Positions 17,901 through 27,885 of a stretch of DNA of 64,000 bases are shown here, piece by piece. The notes under the pieces are model-generated. The model was given only the letters and a program-made list of their open reading frames with translations, searched no databases and had not been told where the DNA came from. Source of the stretch: Sphaerotilus montanus. GTDB lineage: Bacteria > Pseudomonadota > Gammaproteobacteria > Burkholderiales > Burkholderiaceae_C. Within the stretch, counting starts at the first letter, position 1. Each line of letters opens with the position of its first letter. The stretch is taken from positions 3,596,001 to 3,660,000 of the forward strand of contig NZ_JACCFH010000001.1 of NCBI RefSeq assembly GCF_013410775.1. Reading direction: 5' to 3'. Position numbers and translations under genes: made by a program.

Positions 17901-18383
17901 CTACTTCTGGTCCATGATGTCCATGGCTCGCAGGATGGCCTTGGGCTTGGCGGCGGCCACGGGCATGATGCTGGCGCGAGGCTGAAGACTCTCCAATCTC
18001 GCCTCCAAGTCCCTGACGCGGAGGGTGAGGCTGCCGATTACTTCATCTGCCTCGACCAGCCGTGACACTGCATCGTCGCGTTGCACCTTGAGGCTGGCGA
18101 TGGTCTCCGTTTTGCCGCGTGAGACCTGGCGGGCTTTGAGCAGGCGTTGTCGCTCAGAAGTCGGGCGTTCATGCCCGTGCGTGGCGAGGTAGTCTTGGAT
18201 CTCTTCGACGAGGCCAGGGAACCGCGCCTTGCGCAACGCAGAGGGGTCGCAACCGGCTTCCTTGGCGACGTTGTTTTGGCTCACAGGTGTGCCCGCTGGC
18301 AAGACCTTGGGTACTCCGGACTTCAGGCGCTCAAAGGCCTCGCGGAAGTTGGTCTCAGCAGTTTTTGGCTTGGGCGTGGGCAT
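17901..18383 (-). CDS. small third protein of the recombinase trio (GmtX/TnpC-like position)
   Basis: The ATG at 18381-18383 gives 160 residues starting MPTPKPKTAETNFREAFERL. An N-terminal DNA-binding-like part (TPVSQNNVAKEAGCDPSALR) is followed by a coiled coil at about residues 80-130 (LVEADEVIGSLTLRVRDLEA). It overlaps the upstream recombinase gene by 29 bp and ends 16 bp before the chimeric ybgC start. By position and size it corresponds to the small accessory protein of three-gene recombinase modules (Tn554 TnpC; GMT trios). That assignment rests on context, not on a clear match. Its last codons include a copy of the ATGGACAT end motif. Confidence 0.65.
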   Translation of the reverse strand: MPTPKPKTAETNFREAFERLKSGVPKVLPAGTPVSQNNVAKEAGCDPSALRKARFPGLVEEIQDYLATHGHERPTSERQRLLKARQVSRGKTETIASLKVQRDDAVSRLVEADEVIGSLTLRVRDLEARLESLQPRASIMPVAAAKPKAILRAMDIMDQK

Positions 18384-20376
18384 AGAACTTCTCGATTGAG
18401 CGCTTCTCGCCTTGGAGGGCTCGGCAGCGGGGGGAATCAGGATGAACAACTGCCAACTGATCGTCAACGGCCTTCTCGTAGCGCTTGATGTCGCCAACTT
18501 TGGTTTTGTCCAGTAGCAGGTCGGGGCAGCCCTTGCTATCCTCTTCCCCGAGACAGTGCGTGATGGACTCGATACCACCATACGGGCAGGGGCGGGCGTT
18601 GAAGCAAAAGCCAGCGCGGATGTTGCGCGCGCTGACTTCGCCTCGCTTGATGGCCTTGCTGAGGGCGACAGCATCCTTCTCGGCGATCAGATGCACGATG
18701 GCAGCCTTGCGTGTCTCGCCCAATGGACTGACGAACTGGGGGCCCGGTATGGCACTCAACGCCCGTGCCTGTTCTTGGTACATGGCCTTGAGAAACATCG
18801 TTCGCGTCTCTTCATTGAGCACTAAGCGCGAGTGGTTGCGGCCGTAGTAAAGCGTCATCGCACGGGTCTGATGTTTGAGCTGCAACTGCAAGGATGGTTC
18901 ATCCACCAAGCCTGATGCCTGCATGTTGACCGCTCCGGTGCGGCGCAATTGATGGTAGGCGAAGGGCCAAGCCACCCCGATTTTGAAGGCGTCCTGATTC
19001 AAGGTCGGCGTGATCTGCAGTGCGATCCGCAGATCTTCCGCCGTGATCGTAATTTGCTCGTTGTCCAGCAAGAGGGGATAAGAGGAGAGAACCTGCTGAT
19101 AAGCCGAAGGCTTTGGCCTTGTGCCATAGGGTTTATGTTTGCTTTTGCTCCAAGGTTCATACTGGTAGGACATCAGGTAGGGCGTTACTTTGTCTTCTCC
19201 AGTGATGCCCAGGTCGTCACGTTCGCGGGCACAAAGCATGCGTAGAGCGGCGATGTGCTTCATGGCTTCTATCGCAGTCAGGGTACTTTTGGATACCGGC
19301 CAGCGTGCATCCGAATCAGGGTCGGTCTTGGTCGTCGCGCCCACCAGCATGGGGATGTCGCCATACGTCTTGTCATGCTCGACCAGGAGACAATTCGAGC
19401 GCAGGCTGTAGCCCTCTTCGATGCGCATGAGAGATAAGTTGAGTAAATAAGCCAAGCCCGCCTTGGAGACTAGGTCCAGGTACTGAGAGAGCTTGATGAT
19501 TTGCTTCTCGGACTTCTCGTTGGTAAACGGCCCAGTCCAGCGCTCCAGCAAATCGGTGACGCCAAAGCGGTCAGCCGTCAGTTTGAAGGCTCCTTTGGAA
19601 GTCTTGGATGGCCTGTTTGGGAATGGTGATTTACTTGTGGCGGCCGTCGAACTCATGGCCGCCTTGAGCGAGCCATGGCTCGCGGCATACGCTTCTAGAC
19701 AGAATCGAAAACAGTCCTCAATGCGATCTTGGTGCTCGGTGTAGTCCTGCATGCACGCGTGCAGTCGCTTGAGTTGATAGGTCCAGATGCGCGGGGGGAT
19801 GTAGGGCGTTTGTTCTCTTTCGTGCGCAGGTCGCAGCTTGGTAAGTCGCGCCAAGCCCTCTTGGTTCAGCAAGCAAAACCCCAGAAGTTCGCTCGCGTCC
19901 AAAAGGTCATGCAGGTAGCTGAGGACATGGCCGAAATTCGACTTTGCCAATGCTTGCGCCACCTTGTCGATCACCGCGTCAAAGCGCATCAGGTCGCTGG
20001 CTAGGACGCCCTCTTGGCTGCAAATGGCAAACAGGGGTTTGATTGAAATGAATTTATGATTGAGCGCCCCAGCCGTTCGACAACCCCTAGGGCCATACAT
20101 GAACCAGGTTATGCACTGTCGCAGAAGCTCGGCATTGGCGGGGTCAATGCGGGCACCTCTCGTTGACTTCCCATCCCCGAAATTCATCTTGCGCGCCGTG
20201 CCTGCCCACACATCGAGCGGCCAGATGGAGTCCCGGTAGAAGCACGCCGACTCTCCATTAGCATCGAGTATGGGGGGCCAGTCAGGCGGTGGGGGCCAAC
20301 TCGGGGGCCTGAAATTTGCAGCATTCGGATGCACGATGGGGCTGTCAATGTGCAAGCCCAGGAGGTCAAGTTTCAT
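18355..20376 (-). CDS. large tyrosine-recombinase-like protein (VPA1269/GmtZ- or TnpB-like)
   Basis: This 673-residue protein has a unique N-terminal two thirds. The C-terminal part has a tyrosine-recombinase signature: FAYHQLRRTGAVNMQ, then LKHQTRAMTLYYGRN, in which the Arg, His and a tyrosine pair are in the right order. A Cys-rich patch follows (FCFNARPCPYGG, ITHCLGEEDSKGC) and may bind zinc. Its ATG lies inside the end of the 557-residue gene (11-bp overlap), and its own end overlaps the small third gene, so the three are one operon. I link it to the VPA1269-type integrases of trio elements by layout and general resemblance. Moderately sure of the class. Confidence 0.75.
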   Translation of the reverse strand: MKLDLLGLHIDSPIVHPNAANFRPPSWPPPPDWPPILDANGESACFYRDSIWPLDVWAGTARKMNFGDGKSTRGARIDPANAELLRQCITWFMYGPRGCRTAGALNHKFISIKPLFAICSQEGVLASDLMRFDAVIDKVAQALAKSNFGHVLSYLHDLLDASELLGFCLLNQEGLARLTKLRPAHEREQTPYIPPRIWTYQLKRLHACMQDYTEHQDRIEDCFRFCLEAYAASHGSLKAAMSSTAATSKSPFPNRPSKTSKGAFKLTADRFGVTDLLERWTGPFTNEKSEKQIIKLSQYLDLVSKAGLAYLLNLSLMRIEEGYSLRSNCLLVEHDKTYGDIPMLVGATTKTDPDSDARWPVSKSTLTAIEAMKHIAALRMLCARERDDLGITGEDKVTPYLMSYQYEPWSKSKHKPYGTRPKPSAYQQVLSSYPLLLDNEQITITAEDLRIALQITPTLNQDAFKIGVAWPFAYHQLRRTGAVNMQASGLVDEPSLQLQLKHQTRAMTLYYGRNHSRLVLNEETRTMFLKAMYQEQARALSAIPGPQFVSPLGETRKAAIVHLIAEKDAVALSKAIKRGEVSARNIRAGFCFNARPCPYGGIESITHCLGEEDSKGCPDLLLDKTKVGDIKRYEKAVDDQLAVVHPDSPRCRALQGEKRSIEKFYAHAQAKNC

Positions 20377-22039
20377 AGTGGTTCCTGGGGGTCTTCACGT
20401 GGCTCTCGATGAGCCCTTTCCAAGCGGGGTGATAGCGCTCTTCATCTAGCCGAAGCAGGGCTTCCTTCACCCACTGGGCGCGCTCCGAGCTGCTGGCTTC
20501 AATGAAGTTCAGTTTAGCCGTGATGCGATTTATCGCAGCCTGCGCTGGGTTTTGGTTCATATTCGATTTCGCCTCAACTTCCTCAAAAGATTTGAGGAAC
20601 CTGAAACTCGCCAAAGACCATACATGGTCTTGGCTGTCGATGTCGCGCTGGTGATCGCAAAAAAGGCAGCCAGAAGGTGTCATGCAGTCCGGCTGCACCG
20701 CGGTGGCTGGCATGTCTGCCACCGGGTGAGGATTTTTGCCCGTGCAGGTGCCTGGGCCAGGGGGGGCCATGGTGGGGTCGTACTCCGCCCAATACACCTG
20801 TGTTTGCACCATAGCTCGCTGCAGGCTGGGCTTTTCATAGACCCTGATCAGGGTTTGCTTGGCGTGTTGCTTCTCCTCGGCCGTGAGGTCGGGGTCGGCC
20901 GTTCGGCGGAGCATCCAGTTCACGTTGGTGCTGCGCAGAGCCTGCGGGCCGACGAACGCGACCCCGGCGCGTTTGGATATCTTTTGTAGGGTTTTGAAAT
21001 TCGGCGGGGCATCCGACCGGCGTTGTGCGGGGGTGCCGTTTTTGCCCAAAGAGGGGAACAGCAATCCATCCGGGTCCTCTGGGAAGATGGCCTTTCGCCA
21101 ATGAAGGTAGCGATCAAAGACTTCGCGGTATTCGCTATAGATTTGGAAGACCACTGGGCCCCAGCGGCGGTGCTTGTAGGTGCGGATTTCGTAGCCCTGG
21201 CTGGAGGGCTTGAAGCGCCACTGATCCATGCGCAGTTGATGAGATTGGGCGAGGTTAACTCCCGACTGACCCATCAACATGAACATCTCGGCTGTGATGC
21301 GCAAGTTGATAACTGAATAGCGGGTTCGATACGTCCTATCGGCCTGCCAATCAGCGCGATTCTGGGCTGCACGCTGTTCTGCTTGTCGCGATTGGGCAGG
21401 CCACTTTGGGTTCGGCGGCTTCAGCGTATTGGGTGACTTGAGCCCAGACCAGAGTTCCAGTGTTTTGCCATTGCGCATAAGGATCTGCAGGGGCAATGGC
21501 CCCCAAATCGCCTCGACTGAGAGGCCGTCGGCCAGGTCCAGCAGGAAGCGACCGAAGGCGAATGCCTCTTCCAGGTTCTGTTTGTCGGTGGTGGGGCTGA
21601 CCGCCCGAGGACCGCGCTTTCGACTTCTGAGTCGGGTGCTCTTGATGAGGGGGGTGGCGCGTCCCAAAACCCTGTCCAAGACCCAGCCGACTTTGCTGCC
21701 GTAGCCGTAGGCGGTGCGTTCTAGGAGGCCACGCCCTACCCGAGCCCGATGCAAAAGTGCATCGCACCAGTGCCGGTAACACTCTTCGACGGTGGCGAGG
21801 CTTAGCGCTTGGGTACTGGACTCATCGGCCCATCGCAAGAACAGTCTCAGCTTCTCGATACAACCCAGCACCGTCTTCCTTCGCCCACCCCCGTCGACGT
21901 AGTTCAGCAGCGATTCACGAATCAGGCGCACGAGTTCAATCCGCTCGATCAGGGGGCGACCCAACTTGCCGGCCTCGATCATTGAGTCCACGTCTCTTAC
22001 GGGTACCTGCGTCCCACCTTTGAAAAGCCATGGCTTCAA
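20366..22039 (-). CDS. tyrosine-type site-specific recombinase, first gene of the trio
   Basis: This 557-residue protein starts at TTG 22037-22039; an AGGAG lies 11-15 bases upstream, and no nearby ATG is in frame until residue 20. Integrase-like features are an N-terminal SAM-like part (KTVLGCIEKLRLFLRWADES) and a C-terminal part with VGPQALRSTNVNWMLRR. Then comes a Cys cluster, CMTPSGCLFC. Such Cys clusters occur in both large proteins of the module. An IS3-family element has inserted 18-20 bp upstream of this start and may have removed the native promoter. The operon would then depend on IS-borne or distant promoters. Confidence 0.78.
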   Translation of the reverse strand: MKPWLFKGGTQVPVRDVDSMIEAGKLGRPLIERIELVRLIRESLLNYVDGGGRRKTVLGCIEKLRLFLRWADESSTQALSLATVEECYRHWCDALLHRARVGRGLLERTAYGYGSKVGWVLDRVLGRATPLIKSTRLRSRKRGPRAVSPTTDKQNLEEAFAFGRFLLDLADGLSVEAIWGPLPLQILMRNGKTLELWSGLKSPNTLKPPNPKWPAQSRQAEQRAAQNRADWQADRTYRTRYSVINLRITAEMFMLMGQSGVNLAQSHQLRMDQWRFKPSSQGYEIRTYKHRRWGPVVFQIYSEYREVFDRYLHWRKAIFPEDPDGLLFPSLGKNGTPAQRRSDAPPNFKTLQKISKRAGVAFVGPQALRSTNVNWMLRRTADPDLTAEEKQHAKQTLIRVYEKPSLQRAMVQTQVYWAEYDPTMAPPGPGTCTGKNPHPVADMPATAVQPDCMTPSGCLFCDHQRDIDSQDHVWSLASFRFLKSFEEVEAKSNMNQNPAQAAINRITAKLNFIEASSSERAQWVKEALLRLDEERYHPAWKGLIESHVKTPRNHYET

Positions 22040-22067
22040 GTCCCAGGAGGTCTCCTGTGTGTCCTGG

Positions 22068-23275
<1,208 letters not shown>

Positions 23276-23312
23276 CTATCGGTGTGTGCGAAATCATTAG
23301 ACCAGGACAGTG

Positions 23313-24286
23313 GGCCGAAGGCCACCCCGGGAAAACTCAGATCGGGCAGAGGAACATCAGGCATGGTTGACAATTTCTTGGGGCTCTTGAGAAAGACCTT
23401 GCCTCGGGAATTCTTTCCGGGTCTCCCGAGTCCGACCCGAACCGCTGCCGCTCCGGCGTCTGCACCAGCACTGGCTGCATCCGCGACATCAGCGCCGCGT
23501 CAATCGTCCCCAGCCGATTCGCTGTCGCGACGAACAGCAGGTTGTTGACGCCGACCGAGACTTGGTCTGGCGCCAACACACCTACGTCCTTCAGAGACGA
23601 TGGTGGGTGGCGAGCTGCGCATTGAGGACGCTTGGGGCCTGTTCGGATCCCAAAAGTTGCAGAACAGATATCAATCCTGGTGCCACATGGCAGGTCTGAA
23701 GGTGGCACTTTTGCGTTGTAGTAGCGTCAAGTCAATGCTTGTGTCATGATTGCAACAGAGTCTAAAATTGCCTAAGTGTCTTCAAATTAGTTGATTTGCG
23801 ACGATATAACGCCGCAAACCGCCCCCGCTACTTTTCCGTTTTCGGGTCGCAATGGCCCTGCCGATGGACGCTGCAGGAGCCGTTCGGTGGAGGTCTACAC
23901 GCCGTTCCTGCTGAACCGCGACGAGTCACCGGCACGAGGCTGAAGGCGCTGGCAGTCAGGCGATTGCCGAGGTCTTGCGGGTGAGCTGGACAAGATCGAT
24001 CGGCTCACGCGGCAGCTTCATGTCGGAGGGCTGGAGGTGGCACTCGGCAGCGTGCCCAGTCAGTGCTGCGACGGGCACAAGCTTGACGACGACGTGGAGG
24101 TGCCTACCGGAGCTGCTTCCCGCAACCGCCATCTCGGATCGTTAAAAGAATCACGCAGTTCGTCCGCCCCGGCCCGCTCTGCACCCGGGCCACCACCCAC
24201 CCTCTGGGCTAGATTGCCAAGACGCTTCCGAGCACACGACACCAGTGGCGCCGGAGGCTGATCGCACAGAGAGGGAGGGGGAACAC
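23313..24286. other. gene-poor stretch between IS3 element and hsdR
   Basis: Apart from the AAA+ remnant at 23442-23550, I see no supportable gene. The part around 23700-23830 is AT-rich relative to its surroundings and may hold promoters. The last bases (GGGAGGGGGA before 24287) are the ribosome binding site of hsdR. Confidence 0.5.
23442..23550 (-). pseudogene. fragment of a second copy of the 43.3-45.8 kb AAA+ ATPase gene
   Basis: About 105 bp match the region near 43490-43588 closely and in the same orientation. The fragment translates as LLFVATANRLGTIDAALMSR, then MQPVLVQTPERQR; the intact gene has MSRLQPVLVPTPERRH. Similarity stops on both sides. It is the remnant of a duplicated or related ATPase gene, 20 kb from the intact one. 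Confidence 0.85.
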
Positions 24287-27200
24287 ATGACGGGTCCGAG
24301 CAACTTCGCATTCCTGGTCGAGCACTCGACGCTGCTGGCCGATCTCGGCGCCACGGCCGAGCGGCTCTACCCGTTCGACCCGTCGAGCTGCGTGCTCAAG
24401 CTGCGCCTGCTGGCCGAAGCCATCACCCGTGACATCGCCGCCCGTGTCGGCGTGGCTCTCGTGCAGCCGACCCAGGCCGAACTGCTGCGCGCCGTGGATG
24501 CCCGGCTGGGCATGGACGCCCAGGTGCGCCAGCTCTTCCACCTGCTGCGCCGCACCGGCAACGCCGCCGCACACGAGGTGCAGCACGGCATTGGCTACCG
24601 CGAAGGACTGGAAGCCCTGCGCGTGGCGCGGGAGTTGGCCGTCTGGTTCCACCGCACCTTCGGCTCGAATCCGTCGTTCCAGCCCGGCCCCTTCCGCCTG
24701 CCGGACGACCCCAGCCAGAAGCTGGCCACGCTGCAGCAGCAACTGGAGCAATTGCGCGGCGAGCTGTCCGACGCCCAGACCGCACAGACCCAGCAGGCAC
24801 AGCTCACCCGGCTCCTCGAAGCCCAGGCCGAGCAGGAACGCACCATGGCGCGCCACGCCCAGGAAGAAAACGCCGTCTATCAGCAGCTCGCCGAAGAAGC
24901 CAGCCAGCGCTATGCCTCGCTGCAAGCGGAATTCGAGTCCCGCCTGAACGCCCAGGCGCAGCGCACCACCCAGCCCGTAGGCGGCGAGACCCTAGCCGGA
25001 TATTCCCGCCGCGCCGCCGAAGCCGCCACCCATCTGCAGATGGATGAGGCCACCACCCGGCTCGTCATCGACCTGCAGTTGATTGAAGCGGGCTGGGACG
25101 CCGACACCACCCGACTCACCCACGCCAGCGGCGCCCGACCGGAGCGCGGCCGGTACAAGGCGATTGCGGAATGGCCCATGGGCGGCCGGCAATCGGCCGA
25201 CTACCTCCTGTTCGCTGGTCTGACGCCGATCGCCGTGGTCGAGGCCAAGCGCCAGAACATCCAGGTCGCCGGCAAGATCGGGCAGGCCGAACGCTACGCC
25301 CGCAGCCACACGCCCGAGGCCCATCAGCCGACCGCCTGGCAGCAGGAAGGACGCACCGAGCCCTGGCCGGACGGTCAGGGCGCGCACTTCCACATCCCCT
25401 TCGTCTATTCGAGCAACGGCCGACCCCAGGTCAAGCAGTTGGCCGAGGTCAGCGGCACCTGGTTCCGTGATGTGCGGGCACCGTCGAACACGGCTCGCTC
25501 ACTCCCGGGCTTCCACTCGCCCCAAGGGTTGCTTGATCTGCTGCAGCGCAGCCGGGAGGAGGCGGAAACGCGCTTGCAGGCCGAGCCCTACGGTTACCTG
25601 CAACTGCGCGACTACCAGGTGCGCGCCATCGGCGCCGTCGAAGCGGCGCTGGCCGACCACCGCCGCAACTGCCTGCTGGCGATGGCCACTGGCACCGGCA
25701 AGACGCGCACGATCATCGGGCTGGTCTACCGGCTGCTCAAGGCCGAGCGCTTCAAGCGCATCCTCTTCCTCGTGGACCGCACGGCGCTGGGACAGCAGGC
25801 CCAGGACGCCTTCAACGAAGCCCCGCTGGAATCGAACCAGCCGCTCAGCAAGATCTACAACATCGCCGAGCTGGGCGACATGGCCGCCGAGGCGGAAACC
25901 CGGGTCCAGGTCGCCACCGTGCAGGCGATGGTCAAGCGCCTGTTCGGCAGCGACAACCCGCCCCCGGTGGACACCTACGACTGCCTGATCGTGGACGAGG
26001 CCCACCGCGGCTACACGCTTGACCAGGAGATGACCGAGGGCGAGCTGGCCCTGCGCGACCACGCCCAGTACCTGTCGAGCTACCGGCGCGTGCTCGACTA
26101 CTTCGACGCCGTGCGCATCGGCCTGACCGCCACCCCGGCGCGCCACACGACCGAGATCTTCGGCAAGCCGATCTTCACCTACTCCTACCGCGAGGCCGTG
26201 GCCGAAGACTGGCTGATCGACCACGAGCCGCCCATCCGCTACCAGACCCTGCTCAGCCAGAAGGGCATCCACTTCGACAAGGGCGAACAGGTCGAGGTGC
26301 TGCACCTGGACACTGGCGAGATCGAGGCCGCCGAACTCGACGATGAACTCGACTTCCAGATCGAGAGCTTCAACCGCAAGGTCATCAGCGAACACTTCAA
26401 CCGCGTCATCTGCGAACAGCTCGCCCAGGAGATCGACCCCTTCAGCGCCGAGAAGACGCTGATCTTCTGCGCCACCGACGCCCACGCCGACATGGTCAAG
26501 CGGCTGCTCGACGAGGCGTTCCGGGCCGTCTACCAGGACGACTACAACGAGGCCGCGGTGCGCAAGATCACAGGTGCGAGCGACAAGGTCGAGCAGCGCA
26601 TCCGCCGCTACAAGAACGACGCGCTGCCCAGCATCGCCATCACCGTCGATCTGCTGACCACCGGCATCGACGTGCCGGCCATCTGCCATCTGGTGTTCAT
26701 GCGGCGGGTGAAGAGCCGCATCCTGTACGAGCAGATGATCGGCCGGGCCACGCGGCGCTGTGACGACATCGGCAAGACCGTGTTCCGCATCTACGACCCG
26801 GTCGATCTCTATGCGGCGCTGGACCCGGTCAACACCATGCAGCCGCTGGTCAAGGATCCGAACGTCACGCTGGCGCAACTGGTCGAGGAGCTGCGCAACC
26901 CGGCCAGTCTGGCGCTGCCCGGCAGCCAGCCCGAGCGCAGCCATGCGCATGATGTGCTCGACCAGCTCGGCCAGAAGCTCATGCGCGTGCTGCGCACCGC
27001 CCGCCACCAGGCGGAGCAGCCGACCGAGAAGGGCGCCAAGCTCAAGGCCCGGCTGGAGGCACTGGAGCAGCAATGGGGCGTACCGCCGGAGAAGCTGCAC
27101 CAGCATCTGCACAGCCTGGGGCCACAGCCCGCGGCCGAATTCTTGGGCCAGCACGCAGGGCTGCTGAACCAGCTCGCCGAGGTGCGCGTGCTGATGGGCT

Positions 27201-27778
27201 CGGCCTACGGTCCCATCCTGTCCGACCATGCCGACGAGCTGGTCGCGCGGGAGCAGAGCTGGGGTGCCTACGCCAAGCCGGAGGACTATCTGGACAGCTT
27301 CACCCGCTTCGTGCGCGAGCAGGTCAACCAGTCGGTGGCGCTGGCGGTGGTGGTCAACCGGCCGAAGGATCTGACCCGCGAGCAACTGCGCGAGGTGCGG
27401 CTGCTGCTGGACGCCAACGGCTACAGCGAGGCGCAACTGAAGTCGGCGTGGCGCAACCGCAGTCAGGTGGAGATCGCCGCCAGCATCGTCGGCTACATCC
27501 GGCAGGCTGCCTTGGGCGAGGCGCTGCTGCCCTTCGAGCAGCGGGTCGCGCAGGCCATGCAGCGGGTCTACGGCCTGCGCACCTGGACGCCGGTGCAGCG
27601 CAAGTGGCTGGAGCGGCTGGCCAAGCAGCTCACGCACGAGGTCGTGATCGACGCGGCCTTCGTCAACCGGGCCTTTGCCGAGCAAGGCGGGCAGCGCGGG
27701 CTGGATCGCCAGCTTGGTGGCGGCTTGACGCAGGTGATGGACGCGCTGGCCGAGCATCTCTGGCCTCAGGCGGCCTGA
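24287..27778 (+). CDS. hsdR: type I restriction endonuclease subunit R with DUF4145 domain (EcoEI-like)
   Basis: The ATG at 24287 follows a strong GGGAGGGGGA and gives 1163 residues. The order is a DUF4145-like domain (about 1-120), a long Gln/Glu coiled coil (about 145-230), a PD-(D/E)XK nuclease core (ADYLLFAGLTPIAVVEAKRQ, near residue 310), an SF2 motor with Walker A LLAMATGTGKTRT near residue 465, DEAH near 568 and motif III LTATPARH, then an EcoEI-type C-terminal domain. In a type I enzyme it translocates and cuts DNA, but only as a complex with HsdM and HsdS. Here HsdM is truncated and no HsdS is seen, so it has no obvious partner in the island. Confidence 0.92.
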   Translation: MTGPSNFAFLVEHSTLLADLGATAERLYPFDPSSCVLKLRLLAEAITRDIAARVGVALVQPTQAELLRAVDARLGMDAQVRQLFHLLRRTGNAAAHEVQHGIGYREGLEALRVARELAVWFHRTFGSNPSFQPGPFRLPDDPSQKLATLQQQLEQLRGELSDAQTAQTQQAQLTRLLEAQAEQERTMARHAQEENAVYQQLAEEASQRYASLQAEFESRLNAQAQRTTQPVGGETLAGYSRRAAEAATHLQMDEATTRLVIDLQLIEAGWDADTTRLTHASGARPERGRYKAIAEWPMGGRQSADYLLFAGLTPIAVVEAKRQNIQVAGKIGQAERYARSHTPEAHQPTAWQQEGRTEPWPDGQGAHFHIPFVYSSNGRPQVKQLAEVSGTWFRDVRAPSNTARSLPGFHSPQGLLDLLQRSREEAETRLQAEPYGYLQLRDYQVRAIGAVEAALADHRRNCLLAMATGTGKTRTIIGLVYRLLKAERFKRILFLVDRTALGQQAQDAFNEAPLESNQPLSKIYNIAELGDMAAEAETRVQVATVQAMVKRLFGSDNPPPVDTYDCLIVDEAHRGYTLDQEMTEGELALRDHAQYLSSYRRVLDYFDAVRIGLTATPARHTTEIFGKPIFTYSYREAVAEDWLIDHEPPIRYQTLLSQKGIHFDKGEQVEVLHLDTGEIEAAELDDELDFQIESFNRKVISEHFNRVICEQLAQEIDPFSAEKTLIFCATDAHADMVKRLLDEAFRAVYQDDYNEAAVRKITGASDKVEQRIRRYKNDALPSIAITVDLLTTGIDVPAICHLVFMRRVKSRILYEQMIGRATRRCDDIGKTVFRIYDPVDLYAALDPVNTMQPLVKDPNVTLAQLVEELRNPASLALPGSQPERSHAHDVLDQLGQKLMRVLRTARHQAEQPTEKGAKLKARLEALEQQWGVPPEKLHQHLHSLGPQPAAEFLGQHAGLLNQLAEVRVLMGSAYGPILSDHADELVAREQSWGAYAKPEDYLDSFTRFVREQVNQSVALAVVVNRPKDLTREQLREVRLLLDANGYSEAQLKSAWRNRSQVEIAASIVGYIRQAALGEALLPFEQRVAQAMQRVYGLRTWTPVQRKWLERLAKQLTHEVVIDAAFVNRAFAEQGGQRGLDRQLGGGLTQVMDALAEHLWPQAA

Positions 27779-27885
27779 GTTCGCGGGCTCGTCCGTCTGA
27801 CGCCGGCCAGTCCGGCCCAGCGCAGGGGCTGACCGACAATCCCGAAGTGCGCATTTCCTGACCCCCTAGAACCGAATCGATTCCC

